From assembly GCA_964605705.1 (NCBI GenBank), contig CAZSDW010000042.1, forward strand, positions 1 through 22,676: a stretch of 22,676 nucleotides of DNA. The letters run 5' to 3'. Below, in pieces: positions 6,498 to 11,594 of this stretch. Positions within the stretch are counted from its first letter, which is position 1. Every line of letters starts with the position of its first letter. The position numbers and the translations under genes are program-made. This DNA comes from CAZSDW01 sp964605705 (lineage in GTDB: Bacteria; Fidelibacterota; UBA2242). The notes beneath the pieces were generated by a model. The model worked only from the letters and a program-made list of their open reading frames with translations. It was not told the DNA's origin and did not search any database.

Positions 6498-7952
6498 GTG
6501 ACGCCTCTCAGCAACGCGCAAATAGATACGATTGCATCCCGGATAGCCGGTATGATGGAAGGGAAGCAGCCCGTGCAAGCCGGTAGTATTTCTTCGCTTA
6601 CTCCGAAAGGTTCGGAATCAGTTCCGAATATGGGAATATTCACAACCATTGACGCTACTGTCAATGCCGCCCGGGAAGCCCATTTGAAACTGATGAGCCT
6701 GACCCTGGAAAAGCGTAATGAAATTATTGCCAGTATTCGAAAATCAATGCTTTCACATGTCGAAGACCTGGCGAGGCGAGCGCATGAAGAGACTGGTTTG
6801 GGACGGGTGGAGGATAAAATTCAGAAGAATCGGCTGGTTGCCGAAAAAACGCCGGGGACCGAAGTTCTAAAACCGGCTGCCTATACCGGTGACCGGGGAC
6901 TGACTCTGGTTGAACTGGCTCCTTATGGCGTCATTGGCGCGATTACTCCGGTGACGAATCCGACATCGACAATCATTTGTAACAGTATCGGAATGATTGC
7001 TGCCGGGAATGCCGTCGTATTCAATGTGCACCCATCGGCGAAAAAGGTCAGCATTTATAATATTCAGCTGCTGAATCAGGTAATTGTTGAATCCGGCGGT
7101 CCGCCGAATCTGGTAACGGCAATTTCTGAGCCCACGGTTGCCAGTGCTCAGGAAATGATGCAGCATCCGGGAGTTCGTTTACTGGTTGTAACCGGTGGCG
7201 CCGCAGTCGTGAAAGCCGCAATGACCAGTGGGAAACGTGCTATCTGCGCCGGACCCGGAAATCCACCGGTTGTCGTCGATGAAACGGCGGATATCGATAC
7301 CGCTGCCCGGGATATTGTGCGTGGTGGATCCATGGACAATAACATTATCTGTGTGGATGAAAAGGAAGTTTTTGTGGTAGAGTCCGTGGCAGACCAATTG
7401 CTGGCAGCCTTTCCAAAACACAATGCGGTTGTATTGACCTTTGATCAGGTTTCGCAATTGGATAAGGTCATTTTTGCTAAGAATAATGGTCCTGGTGAAC
7501 CGGCGGTTATGGAAAAATCTCTGATTGGCAAAAATGTGAGTGTCATCCTGTCGAAAATCGGGATGCAGGTGGATGATTCAATCCGCCTGGCGATTGCCCC
7601 GGTTTCCAAGGGACATCCGCTGGTCTGGACTGAGCAAATGATGCCGATCATGCCCCTGGTTCGGGTGTCGGATGCGAATACAGCGATCGACATTGCGAAA
7701 AAAGCCGAGCATGGATTTGGTCACTCGGCAATTATGCATTCGAAGAATCTCGATAATTTGAGCCGCATGGCAAAGGAAATGAATTGCAGCATTTTTGTGA
7801 AAAACGGTCCCGCTTTTTCAGGCTTGGGTTTTGGCGGAGAAGGGTATTGCTCCTTTTCGATTGCCAGCCCGACCGGCGAAGGGTTGACCGATCCGCGCAG
7901 TTTTTCCAGGGAAAGACGTTGTGTTCTCGTTGACCATTTTAGGATTGTATAA
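6498..7952 (+). CDS. CoA-acylating aldehyde dehydrogenase (EutE/PduP-like), BMC cargo
   Basis: Oxidises an aldehyde, here most likely acetaldehyde from DeoC, to acyl-CoA with NAD+ inside the microcompartment. The 484-residue protein has an N-terminal amphipathic helix SNAQIDTIASRIAGMM (5-20) followed by a flexible linker, the typical encapsulation peptide layout of EutE/PduP. The catalytic domain includes the APYGVIGAITPVTNPTST cofactor-binding block (141-158), the VTGGAAVVKAA segment (231-241) and the catalytic Cys285 in MDNNIICVDEKE. The ending FSRERRCVLVDHFRIV is typical of PduP-like enzymes. The GTG start at 6498 is supported by AAGGAG (6485-6490) with 7-nt spacing. The gene sits between shell genes and overlaps the next start by one base. 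Confidence 0.95.
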   Translation: MTPLSNAQIDTIASRIAGMMEGKQPVQAGSISSLTPKGSESVPNMGIFTTIDATVNAAREAHLKLMSLTLEKRNEIIASIRKSMLSHVEDLARRAHEETGLGRVEDKIQKNRLVAEKTPGTEVLKPAAYTGDRGLTLVELAPYGVIGAITPVTNPTSTIICNSIGMIAAGNAVVFNVHPSAKKVSIYNIQLLNQVIVESGGPPNLVTAISEPTVASAQEMMQHPGVRLLVVTGGAAVVKAAMTSGKRAICAGPGNPPVVVDETADIDTAARDIVRGGSMDNNIICVDEKEVFVVESVADQLLAAFPKHNAVVLTFDQVSQLDKVIFAKNNGPGEPAVMEKSLIGKNVSVILSKIGMQVDDSIRLAIAPVSKGHPLVWTEQMMPIMPLVRVSDANTAIDIAKKAEHGFGHSAIMHSKNLDNLSRMAKEMNCSIFVKNGPAFSGLGFGGEGYCSFSIASPTGEGLTDPRSFSRERRCVLVDHFRIV

Positions 7953-8560
7953 TGAAAAAATATCCAGCATTAGCATTAATTGAACTATCAAACATTGCCA
8001 CCGGGATTTTAACCAGTGACGCCATGATCAAAGCCGCCCCAATTTCGGTTCTAAAATCCGGTACAGTGCATAACGGAAAATACCTGGTGCTCATCGGCGG
8101 CAGTGTTGCATCTGTTGAGGATTCCTTTCAAAAAGGACTGAGTATCGGTGCAGAACAGGTCCTGGACCGGGTATTGCTCCCTGATATTCATCCCGACATA
8201 AATGATGCCATTTCAGGAAAGCGGTCGAAGTGTACCTTGGAAGCGCTGGGAGTATTCGAAACGTCTTCGGTCGCAGCGATCCTTCAAGCGGCTGACGCCG
8301 CTATTAAAGGTGCCCGGGTGATTATTACGGAAATCCGGTTAGCCGATGATATCGGTGGTAAAGCCTTTGTCATTTATAATGGAAAAATTGAAGAGGTCAG
8401 GGAAGCTCTGGATATTTCAAGAAGCGTACTGGCAGATCAGGGAGTGATTTTAAATGAATCACTGATTCCGAACCTCCATTCGGAAATGTCCAGACAGCTG
8501 GAGCAGAGCAGTCAGTTTAGAAATACCGATGCGAAAAAACTGGAAGGTGGGGAACTCTGA
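7952..8560 (+). CDS. BMC-T trimeric shell protein, single-layer type
   Basis: A second tandem-BMC-domain protein (202 residues), of a different subgroup from the one at 5179. Domain 1 (about 1-95) starts KKYPALALIELSNIATGILT and carries the GKYLVLIGGSVASVEDSF stretch. Domain 2 (about 95-180) starts ALGVFETSSVAAILQAADAA and carries GGKAFVIYNGKIEEVREAL. The layout matches single-layer BMC-T proteins such as H. ochraceum BMC-T1 and PduT. I see no pore cysteine of the kind that holds the iron-sulphur cluster in PduT, so a redox role is not supported. The ATG overlaps the stop of the dehydrogenase by one base (TAATG), indicating translational coupling. Confidence 0.9.
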   Translation: MKKYPALALIELSNIATGILTSDAMIKAAPISVLKSGTVHNGKYLVLIGGSVASVEDSFQKGLSIGAEQVLDRVLLPDIHPDINDAISGKRSKCTLEALGVFETSSVAAILQAADAAIKGARVIITEIRLADDIGGKAFVIYNGKIEEVREALDISRSVLADQGVILNESLIPNLHSEMSRQLEQSSQFRNTDAKKLEGGEL

Positions 8561-8844
8561 TGTTGTTGGGAAAAGTGATTGGCACTCTGACACCCTGTGT
8601 TGTTTATAAAGGCTTGGAAGGTGTGCCGATGTTGCTGGTTCAGCCGTTGGATAAAAACCAGAATCCAACCGGTAATACGATTGTAGCAGCTGATTCGACC
8701 CGCATGGCAGGAACGGACGAACTGATCTATTATGAAGGCGGGCGCGAAGCAGCCATGGCGCTGGAGACGACATTTGTGCCGGTCGATGCAACGATCATCG
8801 GGATTGTCGATGACGTCAAGCTGGACAATGAGGAGGTCGAATGA
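8560..8844 (+). CDS. BMC-P pentameric vertex protein (EutN/CcmL family), copy 2
   Basis: A 94-residue EutN/CcmL-family protein with the start MLLGKVIGTLTPCVVYKGLE, the core PMLLVQPLDKNQNPTGNTIVA, the TDELIYYEGGREAAMAL block and the closing IIGIVDDVKLD. It is clearly divergent from copies 1 and 3, so this is not a recent duplication. The ATG overlaps the TGA of the upstream BMC-T (TGATG), and an AAGGTGGGG stretch about 10 nt upstream may serve as ribosome binding site. Three different pentamer genes in one locus resemble the P1/P2/P3 set of the H. ochraceum shell. Confidence 0.94.
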   Translation: MLLGKVIGTLTPCVVYKGLEGVPMLLVQPLDKNQNPTGNTIVAADSTRMAGTDELIYYEGGREAAMALETTFVPVDATIIGIVDDVKLDNEEVE

Positions 8845-9119
8845 TCCTTGGCAGAATCAGTGGTTCGATTGTCTCTACAATCAATCATGAATTCTACGAT
8901 AATAAGCGACTGCTCCTTGTGGATCGCCTGACTGTGGAAGGCAAACCTACAGGCAAGTATATTATTGCCATCGATTCCGTTGGCGCCGGCGCCGGTGAAA
9001 CTGTCCTGATTATTGATGAAGGCAATTCCGCTCGGCAGATAGTGGAGGACAGTACCGCACCCCTGCGGTCGATTATTGTCGGGATTGTCGATCAGACGAC
9101 GATTCAGTCCTTCCAATAA
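8841..9119 (+). CDS. BMC-P pentameric vertex protein (EutN/CcmL family), copy 3
   Basis: A 92-residue EutN/CcmL-family protein: start MILGRISGSIVSTINHEFYD, core RLLLVDRLTVEGKPTGKYII, block GAGAGETVLIIDEGNSARQI and closing IIVGIVDQTTI. It overlaps the stop of copy 2 by four bases (ATGA) and is preceded by GAGGAGG (8830-8836), so it is translationally coupled. It closes the shell gene series; a hairpin (9122-9144) and the HNH gene follow. Confidence 0.94.
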   Translation: MILGRISGSIVSTINHEFYDNKRLLLVDRLTVEGKPTGKYIIAIDSVGAGAGETVLIIDEGNSARQIVEDSTAPLRSIIVGIVDQTTIQSFQ

Positions 9120-9121
9120 AT

Positions 9122-9144
9122 CCGGAAAACGCTTAACTTTCCGG
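9122..9144 (+). other. Hairpin directly before the HNH nuclease start codon
   Basis: CCGGAAA (9122-9128) and TTTCCGG (9138-9144) form a perfect 7-bp stem with a 9-nt loop, ending one base before the HNH ATG at 9146. No T-tract follows, so it is a poor intrinsic terminator. It could stabilise the 3' end of the shell mRNA or occlude the HNH translation start, which has no Shine-Dalgarno sequence. Confidence 0.5.
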
Positions 9145-9145
9145 C

Positions 9146-9439
9146 ATGAGTGACTGGATTCCCATCGAAAAAGATAAAAAACATATTGCCCGGGAACGGG
9201 TAAAAGCGAAAGAGCTTCGCAAAAGCCAGTGGTGGCAGAATAAAATGAACCAGGGGATCTGTCACTATTGCGGGAAGCAATTCCCCCGTGATGAACTGAC
9301 CATGGATCACATTGTACCGGTTGCCCGGGGCGGGAAGAGCAATAAGGGCAATATCGTTGCCTGCTGCAAGCAGTGCAATAATGATAAAAAGTATCTGACA
9401 CCGGTGGAGATGTTGTTAAGGAAGAAAAATCCCAAATAA
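9146..9439 (+). CDS. Small HNH endonuclease family protein
   Basis: A 97-residue protein with a complete HNH zinc-finger core: CHYC (39-42) and CCKQC (73-77) supply four zinc-binding cysteines, and LTMDHIVPVARGGKSNKGNI (51-70) holds the DH pair and the downstream Asn. The N-terminal part (DWIPIEKDKKHIARERVKAKELRKSQWW) is basic and probably helical. Proteins of this short type occur in many bacteria, usually with unknown targets; nothing here shows a homing or restriction role. It lies 26 bp after the last shell gene on the same strand, so it may be co-transcribed with the BMC operon, but it has no Shine-Dalgarno sequence and a hairpin abuts its ATG. Whether it functions with the compartment is unknown. 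Confidence 0.82.
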   Translation: MSDWIPIEKDKKHIARERVKAKELRKSQWWQNKMNQGICHYCGKQFPRDELTMDHIVPVARGGKSNKGNIVACCKQCNNDKKYLTPVEMLLRKKNPK

Positions 9440-9557
9440 CAAATAAATCCCAATTTTCAAATTCCAAACGTTAGTATCCGGTGGTAGTATGATCTTGAAT
9501 GGAAATTTTGTTAATTGTGATTTGGATTTTATTTGGGAATTGTGGATTGGAATTTGG
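9427..9557. repeat. A/T-rich long inverted repeat region
   Basis: The left part (9427-9469), which overlaps the last HNH codons, and the right part (about 9521-9557) contain complementary blocks: CAAATTCCAA (9458-9467) with TTGGAATTTG (9547-9556), and TCCCAAAT (9430-9437) with ATTTGGGA (9531-9538). No ORF of note lies between 9440 and 9643. The pattern of repeated CCCAAATAA / CAAATTCCAA words suggests a degenerate dispersed repeat rather than a simple terminator. Confidence 0.5.
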
Positions 9558-9604
9558 TGCTTAAAATATTCACCATCTGAAATATGACGGTGTCGAAATA
9601 CAAA

Positions 9605-9633
9605 CTTTGCGAAAGTTTAAAACTTTCGCAAAG
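9605..9633 (-). terminator. Perfect palindrome, likely terminator of the lipocalin gene
   Basis: CTTTGCGAAAGTTT (9605-9618) is followed by a single A and its exact reverse complement (9620-9633): a 29-bp near-perfect palindrome, or a 12-bp stem with a small loop in RNA. Read on the minus strand it lies just past the lipocalin stop (9644) and is followed by TTTGTATTT, as in an intrinsic terminator. On the + strand it is followed by CAAAGAT, so it is a poorer terminator for the HNH transcript. Confidence 0.6.
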
Positions 9634-9643
9634 CAAAGATAAA

Positions 9644-10177
9644 TCAATAATGACACGATTGATCTGTTTTAACTAACAGGTCTGTGTTAAGCCCAACTGA
9701 CTTACAATAATCTACGAGCTTTTGATATAATTCCTCATCCATCTGTGGTGTTCGTGATAAAATCCATAAATATTTCCGGGACGGATCGCTGACCACTGCC
9801 CACTGATAATTTTCCTGGTCGAGTTGGATGATCCAGTAATTGCCCCAGAATGGACGAAAGAAACTGACTTTCAGCTTGGCATTCTTCGAGCCTCTGACCA
9901 CCTTTGCCCGACCGGTGACGGATTTGAATGGTCCCTCGGCGCTATCTTTTCGGCAGCTGTTGACGACTTTGATTCGTCCGTTATTTTTAAGACTGTATTC
10001 CGCGGTGACGCAATGGCAGCCTAATTGAAAGCGGGCGGGAATTGTGGCAATCTCGTACCATTTGCCGAGATAGCGATTCAGATCAACGCCCTGAACAACC
10101 GCTAATTCATCCGCTGATTTCGAACAGGCAGTGACTGTAAAAAGGGCTGATACAGCAAGCAGCGTGAATAGTTTCAT
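9644..10177 (-). CDS. blc: Bacterial lipocalin lipoprotein (Blc-like)
   Basis: An outer-membrane-anchored lipocalin, a beta-barrel that binds fatty acids or lysophospholipids and is thought to help envelope maintenance. The 177-residue protein has a lipoprotein signal peptide (MKLFTLLAVSALF...) with lipobox VTAC and lipidated Cys18. The lipocalin signature GKWYEIATIPARFQ (38-51) includes the conserved GxW. LGCHCVTAEYS and VVNSCRKD supply further family-typical cysteines, WAVVSDPSRKYLWILSR is the third conserved region, and the length is usual for Blc. GAGGT stands about 4 nt before the ATG. It is on the minus strand, opposite to its flanks, with a palindromic terminator after the stop. I see no functional link with the flanking operons. 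Confidence 0.92.
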   Translation of the reverse strand: MKLFTLLAVSALFTVTACSKSADELAVVQGVDLNRYLGKWYEIATIPARFQLGCHCVTAEYSLKNNGRIKVVNSCRKDSAEGPFKSVTGRAKVVRGSKNAKLKVSFFRPFWGNYWIIQLDQENYQWAVVSDPSRKYLWILSRTPQMDEELYQKLVDYCKSVGLNTDLLVKTDQSCHY

Positions 10178-10283
10178 GATTACCTCATTATAGTTGGAGT
10201 GTTTATTGATGCCGATTCCATCATCGACAATAAAAGTTTCAGTTCCGCTAAAATTGAATCCATGCCGTAATAATTGTCAAAAA

Positions 10284-11294
10284 TTACAAAATAAACTCAT
10301 TGCCTACTTTACGGGCGCGTTCCGTTTTGTCCAGATCCACTCCGCTAGCGATGCCGGCTTCAATTAATATATTCCAGCATGCCTGTAACTGCAGATAATA
10401 ATCAAAGCTGTCCAACGTCGGTATTTCGATGGTTGGAAAGCTGGTTTTATGCGAGCTGATGGCGATCGCGTTCATGCCAACCTCGTCCACCAAAACTTCT
10501 TTGAATATTTTTTCATCTTCCGGATACGGATCAATCAGGATGATCATTTCTCCGGCTTCCATAGCTTCTTCAATACCATGGACGGCATAAGTTCCTTCCA
10601 GGTAAGCAGACTTTTTGCGGATAATTTCATTGGTTTTCAAGGCGGCTTCTTCGGCGGCACCAACATTTCGCCCGGAAAAATAGATAATCTGCGCGTTTTT
10701 AATTAAGGTAGTAATCTCAGGATCGATTTTCATTTCCAAAACCTGCCGGGAAAAATCGGCGAGAGTATTCAGTGTGTCTGAATCGAGCTCTTTCCCCATC
10801 CAGGTGTAAAGCAATTTATGATAAAACAGAGCCTGTTCGATTACGCTCTTTGTCGCGGCAACCGCCTCTTCTTTTCCGCAATTCAGAATGAACTCGTCAT
10901 CACTGAGTTTTCCCAGGAGTGATCCCTGGTAAGCAGTAAGTGCGTACTTCTTTGCGGCGGGACGAGTATTGAACAGGGCAATAATTTCTTTGGTTTTACC
11001 GGAATTGGATGCGCCGAATAAAACGTAGTCACTCAGGTCCAATTCAGCAGCCTGTCGGCTGCCTTCGGTATAAATTGTCAGGGGCAGAGCATTTTTTTGG
11101 GCAATGTTGATGGCGTTTTTCGCCGGGAAAATACGGGATGATCCCTCTCCTGATAAGAACAGTTTGCCGGTTTCCTTTAAGGCTTTGATGACGGCGCCGA
11201 GGTCTTTTGTCCTGAAATTCCGAATGATTTCGACGGTTTCGAGCATCTCTTTTACCAGGGCAAACCCGGCATATTTTTCTTCATGTAAATTCAT
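10284..11294 (-). CDS. Double-SIS-domain sugar-phosphate isomerase/deaminase (GlmS C-terminal-like; candidate GlcN6P deaminase)
   Basis: A cytoplasmic protein of 336 residues with two SIS (sugar isomerase) domains, as in the isomerase half of GlmS, AgaS and FrlB. Domain 1 has LFLSGEGSSRIFPAKN and FGASNSGKTKEIIALF (phosphate-binding Ser/Thr loop). Domain 2 has IYFSGRNVGAAEEAALK and LEGTYAVHGIEEAM. The C-terminus KTERARKVGNEFIL resembles the GlmS tail region. No glutaminase domain is present, so it cannot be GlmS itself. Archaeal GlcN6P deaminases of this SIS type are known, and the divergent neighbours are a glucosaminidase, transporter and kinase, so GlcN6P deaminase is a reasonable inference. 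I chose the ATG at 11294 rather than the TTG at 11300 because AGGA at 11303-11306 is 8 nt from the ATG but only 2 nt from the TTG. Confidence 0.85.
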   Translation of the reverse strand: MNLHEEKYAGFALVKEMLETVEIIRNFRTKDLGAVIKALKETGKLFLSGEGSSRIFPAKNAINIAQKNALPLTIYTEGSRQAAELDLSDYVLFGASNSGKTKEIIALFNTRPAAKKYALTAYQGSLLGKLSDDEFILNCGKEEAVAATKSVIEQALFYHKLLYTWMGKELDSDTLNTLADFSRQVLEMKIDPEITTLIKNAQIIYFSGRNVGAAEEAALKTNEIIRKKSAYLEGTYAVHGIEEAMEAGEMIILIDPYPEDEKIFKEVLVDEVGMNAIAISSHKTSFPTIEIPTLDSFDYYLQLQACWNILIEAGIASGVDLDKTERARKVGNEFIL

Positions 11295-11374
11295 ATTCAA
11301 ATTCCTGTAAGTAACTTCGTTAATAAATTGCTAAACATACATTACTTTGTGAGACAAGCTATAAAAAAATTCAT

Positions 11375-11421
11375 TATGTACAAAATCTAAAAATAATTGT
11401 CATTACTCAAATGACGAGTAA
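11375..11421 (-). promoter_or_regulatory. Possible promoter and inverted repeat upstream of the SIS gene
   Basis: On the minus strand ATGACA (11403-11398) and TACATA (11380-11375) are 17 bp apart. An inverted repeat TTACTC (11403-11408) / GAGTAA (11416-11421) abuts the -35. Both matches are weak and the region is AT-rich, so chance is likely. The GTTACC-type motif of the GH2 promoter is not found here. Confidence 0.25.
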
Positions 11422-11528
11422 AAATATAATCCACATTTTTAATGGTCAAGTCCTAAATTTTCGGGATTCTTCCTGAAATTTGTAGATCGATAGAGTTACT
11501 CCTGTCTGCTCAATTATTTAAAATTTTC

Positions 11529-11557
11529 TTGCCTTGCACTAAATGATTTATTATGTT
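11529..11557 (+). promoter_or_regulatory. Putative promoter of the glucosaminidase operon
   Basis: TTGCCT (11529-11534) and TATGTT (11552-11557) are separated by 17 bp. The -10 overlaps the perfect operator-like palindrome at 11554-11567, so a bound repressor would block polymerase. The rest of 11301-11528 is AT-rich divergent intergenic DNA with no ORF. Confidence 0.5.
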
Positions 11558-11581
11558 ACCGGTAACAGATAACGGTAACAT
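11554..11581. promoter_or_regulatory. LacI/GntR-type operator: perfect palindrome plus a half-site
   Basis: TGTTACCGGTAACA (11554-11567) is a perfect 14-bp palindrome of the ATGTTACCGGTAACAT type recognised by GntR-like members of the LacI family. A second, incomplete copy, ACGGTAACAT (11572-11581), follows at once. The LacI-family gene at the end of this operon (16415) is the obvious candidate binder. The same ACGGTAACAT 10-mer recurs at 17519-17528. Confidence 0.7.
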
Positions 11582-11594
11582 TAAATGAGGTATA

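Noticed and set aside
2775..9439. Carboxysome interpretation of the shell genes
   Set aside because: No RuBisCO, carbonic anhydrase or CcmM/CsoS2 scaffold is present; an acylating aldehyde dehydrogenase and an aldolase indicate a catabolic metabolosome.
9146..9439. HNH protein as part of a group I/II intron, restriction system or phage
   Set aside because: No intron structure, methylase, phage gene or attachment site is seen nearby.
8730..9467. 245-codon minus-strand ORF across the BMC-P and HNH genes
   Set aside because: The + strand holds three clear family members here; the antisense frame has no recognisable domain and is a shadow.
10187..10192. TATAAT on the minus strand just upstream of the lipocalin gene
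   Set aside because: It would start transcription after the GAGGT ribosome binding site, and no good -35 stands 16-18 bp upstream; probably chance.
11300..11300. TTG start for the SIS-domain protein
   Set aside because: The AGGA motif is only 2 nt from the TTG but 8 nt from the ATG at 11294.
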